A stretch of 64,000 bases of DNA from Malurus cyaneus samueli. Lineage: Eukaryota > Chordata > Aves > Passeriformes > Maluridae. Shown here in pieces: positions 23,866 through 38,600 of this stretch. Position numbers and translations under genes: made by a program. Under the pieces are notes generated by a model. The model saw nothing but the letters and a program-made list of their open reading frames with translations. It was not told the origin of the DNA and searched no databases. Each line of letters opens with the position of its first letter. Within the stretch, counting starts at the first letter, position 1. The stretch lies in NCBI GenBank assembly GCA_009741485.1, contig CM019217.1, forward strand, positions 41,321,298 through 41,385,297, given 5' to 3'.

Positions 23866-26800
23866 GCTACACCTTTCAGTCCTGGAGCACAACATTTGGT
23901 AAACGTTTCTCAGTTAAGCAACAGGGACAAAAGTTTCTAATACAAAACATGACCAGATAAAAGAGTTATGGCCAAAGCCCAAGTCTTAATTTGACAGAAG
24001 TAAAAACAGTATTTTATATTTATAATGTAGCTCCTAATAAGCACACACACTAGAGTTCGCACACATGGATACAAACCAGAGTTACAACATCTGGGAACTC
24101 CAAATTTTAACTTCTTGAAAACCCTAAACCAAATGAAAACTTTAACAATTATGTGAAACTATCTTAAGGACAAAGCCATATATCCATTTAGAACTGTACA
24201 ATAATACAAACCCTGTCACACCTTCCTATCTTAAAAGAACCATTTTATTACTTCCACCCTCAAAGTAAGTCACCACGTTATGCATGCAAAACTAACAATT
24301 ACATTGCTCTGAGTACATTCCTCCTATTTTAAGAACATCATTATTTTCTCCTACCCTACAGCGTGCCTTTCTATATAACAAAAGGCATCTTCTACTCAAG
24401 AAAACACTACTACTAATACAGTATTTGAAAAAAAATATTAAATACATTTTCAGAATGTTTACTGGACAAGAAATGAAAATTATTGGATATAGTACAAAGA
24501 TGAATGACAACAGCCAAAAAGAAGCGAAATTATACCAAAACCTTTTCTTTCTTTAAATAAGATTTCTTTATTTTTCTTTTTCATTTGGAGTTTTATTTTT
24601 AAAATGCAGTTATATGTGAAAACAAGTATAAAGGCAGCGTGAAAGACACAACAACATAATTTTAAATTATCAGACAAATTCTGGTTGGAAAGCTTCAATA
24701 TACCATTCATTTTAAAGGCAAATATATCATCAAGCCTTTTATAAACAAGGTCTTGTACTGAAGGCTGCTCAGCACTTTATGAAAGATTTACAAAGCCTGC
24801 AAAGTGACTGAAGTACATCTACAAAAAAGATGGGATTAAACAGTGTAAAGGTGCAACATTCCATTATACAATTCCCAATTAATTATTTTATATGTAATTA
24901 AGGGCCACTGAGACAGGCTAAGGAAGTAGAGGAGACATAAAACAACCTAAACCATCACCTTATAGCCTCTATTTCCACTTCCTGAAATTAAAAAAAAAAC
25001 AAGAAAACACTGATGCTTCAATCTATAAACACATGCATCTGAGCATCTCAGCACTTATTCTGAAGTAGCTCTTTACTAATAAAGTAATAAAAGGTACCAT
25101 AAAATAAAAGCCACCATAATACCCCCCCAAAAAAATTATTCCTTTTATAGATGACACGTTTAGTCCCACAAACCTAAGTAAACTAAAACAAAGTTATTTT
25201 GGGATTCTGTTTTTTCCATGAGGGGAGAGCAACAGCAGACAAATAAAAGCAATATCGTGCCTCATTCTTTCTCATTATTTTTCCCCCCTCCAAGACAGAA
25301 ATTCTAAATTTTTTATTGTACTACAAAAGTGTAGATCACCAAAGCAAATGATTAACACTTTATTTCAATATTTTATATAAAATTTTATTTTATTTAAATT
25401 TTTGTGAATCTTTGCTATGCCTACATTTCTGGTATTTAATAAGAAGGAAATATTTGCAATAATGTTGGGTATTCATCAACATGCTATTTCAACATCATTC
25501 TTTCACTAACCAAGAGAGACATCAAGGAAAACATTTTTATGGTTGAGTGATTTCAAACACAGCAGTCATGTAAGTAATTACAGAATAATAAAGTAATTTC
25601 TATCGATTCTGTCTACAGAGCTGATGCAGGCTGACATGTTCATGCAGAGTTAAATTTAAAATAAAAGTGTAAACTACACGCAATTAAAATTATGATGAAG
25701 CTTCTATATATTTTCTGTGAAAACTTCTGCAAGATTTAAATAGAAACCTCCTGACTTGAATTATGTCTTCTGCATAATCATCCTCGTTACACAACAATAC
25801 CTCATGTGTTTTGAATCTCCAAAGCTTCCTTGAATAGACATATTTCTGTGAAACTGGCTCAAATTTCATGCAGATCTACTCTTAAGGATCTTCCTCTTGA
25901 GTCCAACAGAAGTCACAAGCTGTGTTCTGAAAACACTGCATTTTTATGTAGACTACTGCTGTTAAGCAGTTGCTTGTATACAAAGCCCACAGCAGAAAAT
26001 CTCTAACAAAAAACCAAAATAAAACAAAAACAAAGAGAAGGAAAGACAATTCTTTTAAGGATCTTTTATGACAAGCTCTTAATACTTTCCTCCACCAATA
26101 TTTTGCTACAGCTAGCCTCCCAAATAATCTATTCAGAGGTTCAAGCTACTGCAATGTGAGATGCTGGTCGTGGGGAGAGAGTGAGCACACAGGAACTTCA
26201 TTTTGCTCCCCTTACGAAACACACACTGGCTGCCACTTACTGCACATCTCATAGCTCTCAGCAGCTAATCCTGTGAGCACTTCATGCACTGAATCCTTTG
26301 CTTGAAGGATTACTGACTTCTGCAGAGGCACAGGGGTGGTAAAATTTAAATGGGTGTCTGGGGAATGAAGAAAAAACCCTCAGAAGCAACTCTTTTTAAA
26401 GGGAAAGTAAGGAATGCATCACTGAAACACACCCATTCTTATTTAATTCAACTACCTTCTCTGTGGTACGACTGAATGTGTTAGCATCTGTTCTTCCTTT
26501 TGGAAGTATTTGAATCTGAGACTCAATGCAGCATTTTATATTCAAAAGCATCTTTAGGAAATCTGGCATAAACATTATTCCTTCAGGAAATACAAATGTC
26601 AATTTATTGGCAACAGCTCAAATTAAGTGGGGGAAAAAAAGAACTGTTTTATACAGGTGTTTACAGTGTCAGTGAACCACAAATACAAAAGAAAAAACAG
26701 CAGGATGCATTTGAACTGAATCATGCTAAGCTGAACTAAATCGTGCTAAACAATTTTCCAAAGTTTTTCTCAGATTTTGGAAAATCCAAGCTCAAATCTT

Positions 26801-29800
26801 GATAGCGTATTTACAATGAACAGAACAAATATGCAAGATCAAAATATTTTTACTTAGTATTTACTCAGAAGTCTGTCTCAGCAAATATCTGGTAAAAGTC
26901 TAGTTCTTTTACTGGACAGCAGAAGATAATTCAGTACTTTAAAAACACAGACTCTGATGGTTTTAGAGTAGTTCTGCTGGAGGGATCAAGCCAAAAAGAC
27001 TGTTCTACAACTGTTCTGACTGTGGATATACATTTAAGTAATGACAAGACTTTGACATCCTCAACCACATGAAGAAATGCAGTCTGGTAGTTTTTTTCCC
27101 CCAAACACTGCAATGGAAGTGAAACCTTCCAGAAGGGAGCAAGCAAGATTTTCAGAGTTGCTTTATTTCATAAAGTGATCAGATTCAGATCCAATCTTAT
27201 TCTTAGTGACTTTGAACTACTGTGAGCAGCAGAATCTCCACTCCAGTGTATTATGTCTGCCTATGTCCCTATATGATGAGTTCCTACACCACCCAGGGAC
27301 AGAGCCCATCACTCCTGGCACCACCCTGCTGTCCCACCAAGCACTTGCATTTGCATCCCACAAACTAACAGCTTTCCCAAAAACATGGAATAAAACTGGG
27401 AAGCGAATTCATCTCATGGAAATCATAATGAAACATAATGAAAACTGACAAGTAAAGACAGGCACTGATGACTGCTTTTTGGGCTGAAGGAGAGCCTGTT
27501 CTGAGGCATTTCTATTGACTTCTGAAACATCTCCAGGGAAAGAGAGTAGAAAACTGAGCTCAATCACTGAACTTCTGCAACGGACGCCCATTATTTAATA
27601 TACGTGGAGGAGAAATAAAATCATAAGTCTCAGCATTGCAGAGAACTCTCTCATGGGAATAACTGATTTTCATAGTAAGAAAATGCATGTTCCACTTGAT
27701 GTTTTTCCCACAGTTAAGTATTTCTAAATACTTCCTTTTGTGGCTGTTTGGGTGCTTAATATGCTGAGAACTACTGCTGGGTTGGAAACTAAACGGCCCA
27801 CTTTGAGGGCTTCAGGAGGCTTGTAAGGTTAAATTTTGAACTCTTTGGCCTGTTACAAGTAACTGTGGGAGAGGAAGGAACACAGAACCTGGTCACAAAC
27901 TTAAGTTTCCACAGGAAACCAGACAAAAGATTTATGCCTAGGGACATAAAAGGAAAAAAGTTCAAGAACACTTTTTGTGGGTACATATGTTTACAGGAAA
28001 TGTTAATTTCAAACATTTTCAAGGAAGATGTTTTATATCCTGCAGAATATCTTAAATAAATAATAGAATGCTCATGTCTATCTCATATACAGACTCATTT
28101 TGGACGACTTACACAGAAGTCTCACAAATGAACATGAGAGATGCTATGAAGCAATTACACCAGCAGGGGTAAAAACGATGGCACCTGCACCCAGATTTTT
28201 ATTTTCAGGTTTAAAGCACCACTCAGAACTGAAAACCACTACAGAAAAGTGAAGAGTTTACCCCAGAGGTGCAAACATATATCCTGGGCACAACTTACAT
28301 GGTTACAGCAAAGACCTATGATATGCCTACAGTTCAAAGTGTCGAAGTCTTCCCCTCAAGAGGCTCTTACACCACACCATGTTTTTTTTGTGAGGTTTTT
28401 TTACTGATCATAGAATACTTCATGATTATAGCATTCTAGCCAATTTAACAAAGCTTGGGCAAGTTTTTCAAACATTTATGAGGTGATAGCTCAATTTTGA
28501 ACTGCAGCCATTTAATCTGAACTACTGCTCTGTAATATTGACTTTTACTGCACTGAACTGACTTACAATAGTAAAACAAATCAAAGTGAATTGATTCTCA
28601 AAAAAAAGAAAAATAAATTAAGGGCTACTCAAGTAATTGTTATTTTTTTAAGATGAGATTAAAATAAAGGATGGATGTAGAAAGTATCTTAGAACTCCCC
28701 TCTTTCCAAGTGGAGGAAAAAACTGTTGGCATCACTGTGCAAAAAGACACTGTTGATACAAGAGATGAGCAGTAGGAAAAGAAGTGAAATCATGCACTTT
28801 AAAACCAAACCCAAGAACCTGGGAAATTCCCTGTCAGAAATAACTGTGGAAAAGTTTCCATGTGTCAGCTGATCAGAAGGTGACTGAATTGTTCAGGTGA
28901 TGCAGCAGAAGGAGAACCCACTATGATCACAGCATGCATCCTCCAGAAATACAGTTCTGGGCCCTTCTCCACGACCCCAGCAGAGACCTTATTTGGAAAT
29001 GCTGCACACATTCCCAGCTGTATGTTTTAAATACAGATGGCTCAAAGCCATACACATACACAGAGGCAGACAAAAACCATCAGGATTATCAGAAGAAGAA
29101 AAACTAGTATGTGAAAAAATGCAGGAAGAGCACAGCTTTTTCTGAGCCCACACTGAGACAGAGTATGATCACTATCCAGAAATAGAACGGAGGAAAAAGA
29201 AATATTTCCAGTAAAAGGCAATGCAGGTGTAAAGCCTAATGAGCAGGAAGCTGAAAGGAGGCTGCTGTCTAATGAGCCACAGAGATTCTCCAAACCAGAC
29301 TCCACAGGAGCTGTGGTAGAGAAGGCTTTCAAAGTGAAGCGAGGCAAAGTTATGAGTGTGCTACACAAGTGTGTAATGGCAGTGACCCAGAAAATCCTTT
29401 CCAGATCCATGTCACTCATCCAGGCAGAAAATCTGAAGGGAGCCTGTTGTTTTATATACTTATTGTTCAGAAGCAGACTAACCAACAGAGAAAAAAAGAC
29501 AAAACCCAACATGACTAACATAGAAACATTTTCTATTTTCTTGCTGGTAATCTTTTAGTAAACACCTATATATTCTGTACACACCAAGGAAAATTTTTTC
29601 AAGATATAAATATATAGGGAGCTCCTATATAACCATGCCTCGGTAAAATACCATATTAATTGAAAGGAATTACATGAAAATTTAAAAAGAGACATGACGA
29701 TTCACAAGCAATTAAATGGAAATTTTGTTTGAAGTCTGATGGCTGCAGCCATTTCAATGCCACCCTTGAAGTTTTAACTAAAGGATTATCTTTGCTTTAG

Positions 29801-31674
29801 AGTACCAAGGAATAGCTCAGGAGAAAAGTTGGTGGAAGTTTCCTCTATTTTCCTGGTCTGACAATGAAAGATGCACACTTCTGCTTCATCTCAAACAAAC
29901 AAACAAAAAAAAACACTAAGAATTGCAGTATTATAAGAGAAAAATCTCAGCACACAAGAGGATATCAAAGCCCTTGCTAAAGCTTGTACCTCCAAATATT
30001 CTGACTACAGCATTTTTTAATATAAAGCAAAAATGCATATTGCCATAATCACTAGTTTTATCTTGCTAATTGCACAGTAGTGAGCATTTTAAAACAATGA
30101 TATACAATTTTTAAAAATATGTTGGGCAACTAAAAGGCAATTAATTTTGATTGAAAATGGAGATAATGTTACTCTCAAAGGTGAATTTTAAAAGATTGCT
30201 TAAAAAATATTTTAAAAGTCTGTAGATAATACTTCTGAGACCAATGCACAGAGTAAAAAGGTTTCATATTTGTATTACAAATAGTATAAGTAGTCTTGCT
30301 ATTTTTCTGGATAACACAAGTACATAACAAGATAAAATATTTTTTTAACGACAAGCATTTCCCTTTACACATGACTGATGTTGCAAAATCATCAAACAGT
30401 ATGATTTTACCACAACTATGATTTTTAATGCTGTACTAACATGACTACTAGCCAAATATCTTTATTATTTAGTTTATGAGTTTTCTTTGCAGTCCAAGCG
30501 ACATCTACCGAAAACTGCAATACCTGACACTAAATTTCATTAGCCTCCCGCCGAGTTTTGGTGTTTTTTTAATCATCAAATTTTTACAAATGTCCACAAC
30601 TACATTATAAGCTGAGCAAAACATTAAGGTCCCATATGGAGCCTCTTATAATTAAGGCTGCTCTAGAGTAAGCAGACATCGTCAATTGAAGCACCATGTT
30701 ATTCTGCTTAAAATGCTGACATTCATACATGACTTTGAGAAATTTATCTATTTGTGTCTGTGCAGGGGTGCACACAGAGCTGAAATCATCCTCTATGGTC
30801 CTGCCTCGAGTCAGCATCATCCTAAAAACACAGCCCATGTAACAACTCATACATTCTACTGGCAGCATGAAATATTTCACTGGTGTTTATTTAGGAAGAG
30901 GTTTCTAAATCTAAATCTCACAGATCGCCAAAGTGCAGACAAATAAACAGTACAGAAATCAGGTTGAAACAGCAGGACAAGTAACTGCTGCCCTTCCACA
31001 AAACAACCAGTGCCATTCATCTTTTTTCTCCCATCAGCCAGGGACAAGCTTTAGATGGTCAGGGTGTGTGCATTCACATCAACCACTGCTTTATGTCACC
31101 TTGCAACCACCAGACAATTTGAGTGCAAACCAGCTGCTGATTTACAACAGCACTACAGTGGCAATAGTGTTTTCTGTAACATGAGGTGCAAGAGATTTAG
31201 AAAGTTACTTCCATAAAACTGGTAGACATTTTAGCCATTATTACATTAAGCATGTTATCTCTGTATGCTTCACTGAATAAAACCCCAGTTGGAACACTGA
31301 ACCTTCACTTAAAAAGAAAAAAAAAAAAACCCTAAAAATAATCCTATTACTCTAACTCAGGAATTCCTAAGTTTAGTTTTCCCTGGGTACCATCATCACA
31401 GAAGGAATACTAATGTGCAATACTAATGGAAGTTGCAGGTGTAGGAGTGACACTTAACTGCCTAAACAATTTCTTCCTTTAACAGGAAACAAGCAGATAA
31501 CTAGATTTTCTATATCCTACTGCTGACATGCACGCCACTGTTTGTGAAACTACCCTTTAGTAACCATTTATTTAGGAAAAGTAGCTGTATTAAGGGGCCT
31601 TGGAAAATCTCTGCTAAATGTAAATTTCCAAAACCCTTTGCCCTGAAACACAAGAAGTCTCTAATCTTCTCACA

Positions 31675-31790
31675 AGACACAAAAAATCCTCCCAAAAAAA
31701 CAACCAACCAACAACAAAAAAAAAAAAAAAACAAAACACAATCAACCAACCATCCCCAAAACAAAACCAAAACAACCCCCAACAACAATA
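31675..31790. repeat. A/C-rich low-complexity tract
   Basis: Simple sequence of A runs interrupted by C and CC (caaccaaccaac, A18-type run, caaaaccaaaac). No family can be assigned. Confidence 0.85.
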
Positions 31791-32365
31791 CTGTCAACTG
31801 TTGAGAACCTACGGATTTGGAAATGAACAAGACTGAAATTCCCAGAGTCAGACCACAGAAAATATTTGCAGATGTTGTACACCAATAGGCAAGAAGCGGT
31901 GCACCTAGCAGACTTCCCAGTTATTAAAAGAAACTAACACTATTCTCAAATTAATTTGGTTTTTAGTCTGCTCCTACAGCTGTGAAAGCTTCAGTTTTAA
32001 AATAAGAGTCTCCTCTGTTCCTTTAGAAAAAAAATCCAGCGAACAACCATTTCCAGACACAGGGTTAATTATTTAAATAGCACATTTTACTAAGTCTCCA
32101 AAGTTCATAAATTCATGCATTTCCCTTTCCTCCTGGTTGCTTAAAAGTGAGGACAACAGAAGAAAGATCCTTCTACATTATTTATGTATATTAAAAAAAT
32201 ATATATCCCTCCACAGTCAGCTTCTTATTCAGAAGTCAAAGAACTGAGCTGGAAATCCACTGGCCATGCAGGTCAGGACTAGAAAGGGCAATGAGACACA
32301 TCCAAGTCTAACATCTGACTCTTTCCTGAGCAATCTAGCAGAGAAAAGAGTTACTGCTGCCAAGA

Positions 32366-32457
32366 AATTGGAAACTACAGGTTCCTTTTTTTCCTAGTTT
32401 GCTATCAGAAATATATTATTGATAGCAACTAGGAAAAAAAGAACCTGTAGTCCAATT
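32366..32457. repeat. Near-perfect inverted repeat (hairpin)
   Basis: The left arm is 32366-32407 (42 nt), the loop 32408-32419 and the right arm 32420-32457 (38 nt). The right arm is the exact reverse complement of the left except for three small bulges (AA, C and T in the left arm), so 38 base pairs form with no mismatch. It could be a recent inverted duplication, a miniature inverted-repeat element, or a folded RNA within the intron. Confidence 0.9.
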
Positions 32458-32528
32458 AAGATTTAAGTCATGCTGTACCTTGATTGGTACAGGCAAAGAG
32501 TGTTTGCTTTGAAGAACTTAGTCTACAT

Positions 32529-32660
32529 GTAAGGAAAAAAAAAAAACAAAAACCAAACCATAAAAAAAAAAAAAAAAGAAATCAAACCCAACAAACAAAA
32601 AACCCACAAACCAACAAACAAAAATACTCAACAAATCAAGAGCCAAAAAAACTCAGTTGG
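32529..32660. repeat. A/C-rich low-complexity tract
   Basis: Two long A runs and interspersed aaacaaac-type units. It lies about 70 bp from the hairpin at 32366-32457. No coding content. Confidence 0.85.
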
Positions 32661-35600
32661 GCTATTATGAGAACAGGGCTGATGGTTCAGCAAACCTAGG
32701 ATATAGCTCACTGAGAAATAATTCCCAAAATTCAGTTTAGATTTCTAAAAATCTAGAATGATTTTTTTTCAATCATGATCAAACACATTCAGGTACAATG
32801 TCCTTCATCACCCCATTCTCAAGGCATCAATTCCGCCACCAGTAGCAAATGCATGGTCCAGTTCTACACCCATGTTCTCTTTTCCTGGCTTTCCCATGTT
32901 CTTTCAAATCACCCTGCATTAGCCCTTCCTGCCATTCACGCAACTCCTACAGCATTTGGCAGGCTGGCAGGCACACAGCAGCAGACAGGCATTTAGGAAA
33001 CAATGCTATGGATGGAGTCCTAGGAGCACAACCCAGTCCCATTCTTCTGGCTCTGCAGGAAGAACAGCAGCACGGAACAGCGAGAGCCTATTTTTAACGC
33101 TAGAACAAGCCAACATGACTGCACACACAAAGGGAGACCTACAAAATAGAACAACGTCATTTTTATGAAACCATTCTTCAGAGGAGGAATAAAAGAAGAA
33201 AGCTTTAAACCAGTTTTTCTTACTTGTAAGGTCACAGTTTGGAGTCAAGCTATAAACTAGACAATCCACCCAGTCTGTCCAAATGACCCAGCACACAGTG
33301 CCTATACTCACAAGCATACCGGCAGGCTGCAGGCAGGTAAAAAATATTTACAAACCTAGAGAAAGGAATCCTAGTTGAGGTATTTGACCATCAGGTTATT
33401 GTCTGGGTTTGCAGCACAGCTCCTGGCTGTCCCTATGCCTCTGGAGATCAGGTGACTGCAGTTACCAAGAGGATGCATTGCTGTCACCAAATGTTGGCAT
33501 ATGGTCACCAGCCAAGCCTCGGACAGTCAAAAAAAGTCATCTACAGGTAGAAAGCTACAAGGCCTATGTGGAGTGACACTTTATGCCTGACATGACATTT
33601 GTTAGCTTATTAACTGATACTAAATGCAGATGTATTGCAAAACTTTGTTCTTCTCTGCATTCTAACTCACAAGCCTGCTTTTCCCCTATAAAAGCAGCTG
33701 GCTCTTGATCCATATTGAGAAGCTGGAACTGCAAGAGAAGGCTGGTGTTAAACCAGTTTGCATATTCCCAGTCCAAAGGATTGTCATCTCCATCTCCATT
33801 TGAGAGCTGGAAATGCCATGCAGGTATGCATACATTTGAGTGTAGAGATGCACAACTGTTTTCACATCCAAGTAAAACCTTCACATTTTGTCAAATGGTT
33901 CAGAGCTTTCTGCTGTTTACAGTAGTCACTAAACTGGAAATCAGAAGATGTGCAAGGAAAAATCAGAAAACTCATTTGAATTAAAGGAAGGACATTCATA
34001 CTCCATATACCACAAAGGACAGGAATTACTGAAATTGTAGCACATCAAATTATTTGATGCCTTTTTAAGGCATTCCAGACAGGCTTTGGAAGGAACTTAG
34101 TATTACTGGAGACATCAACTTGACTGCTTATAGCTTGGGACTTGGGAAAGGCTGGAAAACTACTCAGTCCAAGCTGTGAGGTTTAGCAAGCTGCTTCCCA
34201 CTTAGAAAAATCTTCTTTCACTTTCCATGAAAAGGGAACTAAAACATGCCAGGATTTTGTGTACCAGCATGTGCAATGGAGACTGGTAATCACAAAAGGA
34301 CTGATGGCCTTATTTTTAGGTTTTTGAGCAGCTTAAGGTTTAGGCCAAGCACAGAATGCCAGGTTAGCTGAACACCATACAGTTGGTTTATGGCAGCAAG
34401 CTTCACATTTGCAGCAAGAGCAACCCAAAAAGGTAGATGTAGCCTTTTGCCCAAAGGACCAACATTCTTGCTAATGGAATGAATAGAAACTTGCTGGTCT
34501 AGTAACCAAGTCCAGTCCCGTAAATCACAAACAAGATATACACAAAATTTCCTATCTTCCAGTTATTTCACCAAATGTTGTGAGCCTCCATCTTTCCAGA
34601 GTGAAAAATAAAATAAAATAAATTCAGGCAACAGTTTATCACAACCCACAGACCTCAGACATACTAGGGACTAAGTAGAACCATTCCTTGTGTCAGGTGC
34701 TATAATAATGCAAAGCTATTTACTTTCAACATCACCCACATAACAGCATTACAATCTGTTTGTTCTCCTTCATCTGTCCTTCCAGTATCCCCACACAAAC
34801 AGGGGGTTTGGAAGGAATGATGAACACTCCTATAAATTTTAGCTTCTGGGCACAGGATCAGCTCTCACAAGTAACCCACTGTGCAGAGACCCCTTCTGCA
34901 AAGTTTATTCTTCCCCTGGTTCTCAGCTGAATCATCACCACCTCAAAATGAACAGCACAAAGACTACTGACAAGCTGACAAAATTGGAGTAACCACCACC
35001 AATCCAATTCTGGGATGCCATCTGAGTGGCAGTGACATTTCTGTAACAGACTGATGGGGTAGGCATGCAGTGGTTAGAATCCTAAAAGCACTGCAGAACT
35101 GCTGGAGTCATGACACACCTCTTTTGCACTACAGCTACCAGATTCTTAAACACAATATTCAGAATTAAGTGTGGTGGGTACAAGGTTCTTTGGTCAAGGG
35201 TAAAGATGAATATTTTAATATTTAATGTTTCTCAAATCCTTAGCATTAACCGTATTTCTCAACCACTTGAAATACTGGTTCAGTCTTCAACTCACCTGCA
35301 CAACTCCTGAAATACCCTATCAAGGGTTTTTTTTCTGCTTTCTAGTAGTATTACCTCTATTAATTTTGAAGTTTAGCAAAAGCTAACAAGAATGCATCAA
35401 TAATAGCAAGTGAAAAGAATTAGTAGTCTGGTCATATATCTGCTGCTGCAATGAAGATATCAAAAATAAAAGTCAGACTTGAATAAAACAACCCTAGGAT
35501 CCTGAAAACTTGTCTCTGCTTCAGTCAAACAAAAAAATCACACCACTGTGTATTCATTAAGGGGTTAGTAAAATTAGCTCAGCTTTTCAAATATCAAGGA

Positions 35601-38600
35601 TGCTGTCAAGGGATAATTTGTAGCAATTTAAAGCTTAGAATACAACACGGAACAAAATATTCAAGATAACTGAAGAAGAACAAACTTTAAATAAGCTTTA
35701 AAAAAATTATACTGAAGAGTTTCCAGCACCAACATCGTTATCCCAGAGTGCTGATGGTCTGAATATAGCCTAAATATTTACACAATTCTAGTTTAGAATT
35801 TAGAAATCATCGTTCCTAATGCTCTTGTTCTTAAATCATTCCAGTTATCTCTTGTTATTTCACTAATTTTACAGACAACCTGTAAAGTTATGAAGTACAG
35901 AAGTATTTTGTAGATAAGCATCAGGTCCTGTTAGCAGCAGAACACAGAACACCCGACACCTCCCCTCACTTTTGCACACTGGAGTAGTACCAGCAGCAAT
36001 CATCACTGCAAGAAAAAGCAACACAACTCACGGCATTTTCTAATCCTCTTAAAAGCTACGCATTTCTTTACATATCACTGAGATCCCCTGCCTCAGATAA
36101 TTAAAAATGTTATTTCCAAAAAAATCTAATTTACATCCTCTCACTGGAATATTTTTTGTAGTTTCATTTGCTGAACTGTTGAGTTCACATCACTTGGAAT
36201 TTGGGTACCAGCATAAATATCACTGATTAAAACCCTTGAGCCAGTGTTCAGCAAGGGACTGCAATTATTTTGCAGGTGGAATAATGAACCTGAGATTCTG
36301 AGGCATAGGATTTCCTTAGTTTCCTTCGTGTTTGCTTCTAGTTACAATGAACTTCATGCTACTCACTGCATATATTGTGAATTCCAGAGTGTTTTTAACT
36401 TAACTAGGCTACTTTACACAACGCATTATCTCTGGTTTTAGAGTTTCTCTTCTTCCTATACCTTTATTAACGCATAAAATCAGGAGCAAGTGAATGTTAT
36501 CTTAAGAGATTTAGGATTTTTTACTTCTTTTGATGTTTGGGATTTTTGGTTGCTTGGATAGTTTTTGTTTTTTCTTAATCGTTGGGTAGCAGCAGCTCCC
36601 GATTTCAGCTAGATTTTTCACACGTCTGATGATCAGGCAGGAGTGCCAACAACTCAGTAATAATAAATAGCTTTAGTCTGTCGGTCTTAAAATAGCATTT
36701 TGGAAGAAGCTGACTCCTTTTCAGCTTCACATCTGCACTGTGGCTATAAATGTCACATTTCAGTATGCACCATCAAAAATACCACTCTGCAAATACTCCA
36801 ACAGCACCACTAGATTTGGCCACTTTGGAATATAAACCAGAGCCATAATACTGATTATGTTGTGAGGCCTGAAATTCTCTTCATAAACTTGCTAAAAAAT
36901 GCCCTACTGTGCAATCTTCTACATTAGCTATCCACACTGACCTCAAAAAAAAAAATTTAGTTACTTCATTACACATAGAGGGCAGCCTTTCTGGGTATGG
37001 ATTTGTCAAGGCTTTCCTTTTTTTTTTTTTCACTCTCATTTTGAAATATGCTGTGCAATCCCCAGGCATTGAAACCATAACAGAAAGATAGCAGGACACC
37101 TTTTATGTGCCAAGGATGGTCTCACTGCCATCTCTACAGGTCACTAAATGCATTCACTGTCATTCCTATGAAATGACCCAAATTTTGCCGCTTATAAGCT
37201 TTTGGGGAAATCTGCAGTTAAATGCTGTCCTGCAGAACAGGAATTTAGCCAGAGCCTACCACAGATCTGTGGCAGGATGCCAGGCAAGTCACTTAACATC
37301 AACCTTTCATACGATCATTAGGGTGTGAGTGCCTGAACTGGGCCAGCACAGAAAATTCAAGCAACAAAATCCATCCTCTTTATGCTTATTTAGACCTACC
37401 TATGTTGTGGAATGACCATCTTAAGCTTTCTGTCCTTATGTTTTGCCAAAGATTTGCTTCACCAGACCTACCTGAAAAATTAAGATATAATGCTGTCCCC
37501 GCAATACCTTAATTAATTGCCTGAACACTGTCATTACAAGCATCTTGAAAAGCCACAGAAGAGAATATTAATGCTTTTCTCTTCTGAGTAAGACTTGAAT
37601 AGCACACCACAAGCATAATTTGGCCTTTTGAGCATTGAATCTAGCCCAAAACATCAAACAGCTGCTCATTACATCAGCTATCCATCTTGAGATGAATCGT
37701 GCAGAAGACATAGGGTTGTGCAATTGAAGACTCTTACCTATCAAGAGGTGAAACACCCTTTCTAATAAAAAAAAAAAAAAATCCACATCCCTTTATTGGT
37801 CTCCAGAGAGGATTTTTTTTTTTCAAAATACGCAAATTAAAAGGAAAGGAATAATCGGCAAGAAGGGGCCAAACTAGAAATCTGGTGTCAGTAACTGATA
37901 AAAATAAAGGTGCCTAACAATAAAAGAAGATAATCTGTATCCAGACCCAGTGCAATGAAATTCATCAAGACGAACAAAATCACAACCAGCAGCAGCTGCA
38001 GCAGCTAACAGGTGACTATTACCTAGATGGAGCTTTTTTATACATCTACTGGTTTTTTCCAGATACATATATACAAATGTGCAAAAGCTTAGTAACTGTA
38101 GCCATCTGGTCACAACACCACACCTCTCTTCCCATGTCCCATTAGTGCTGCGTGATGCTCACTCACTCAAAGGACAAATAACTATACAGGTTACATTTAT
38201 TACACGAGTTAAGAAAAAGTACTGATGATCTCTTCCAGTTACAGGAAAGTACTACTAGTATGGTTCTAGGTTTCTTAGGAAAGCATGCCAACTGGCACCC
38301 TTACTACACATCAAACTAAAATAACCATATTTGAATAATCTCCACTCAAGACTTTTCCTCAAAAGACCACTCATTTCCTTCTCTTTCCTGGAAGGGAGGG
38401 GACCCCTAGCACACAGCCACAAACGTTTGTTAACTAAAATATGGTAAGAGCAATCCAAAAATTGGATTTATCGTTTTCAGTGTTTTTCAGCAATTCAAGA
38501 CAGATCAAGCACATCAAAGACTGCAGTACCCATGATCTCTAAAGAAGAGTCACTGTGCCAGCAGTGAAACATGTCCTTTATTAGCAGACTTTATTTCAAT

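Noticed and set aside
23133..23940. Overlapping open frames of up to 199 codons on both strands.
   Set aside because: They lie wholly inside the GC-rich LTR, several frames are open at once, and the residues are low-complexity Ser/Pro/Leu/Cys-rich. This is a composition effect.
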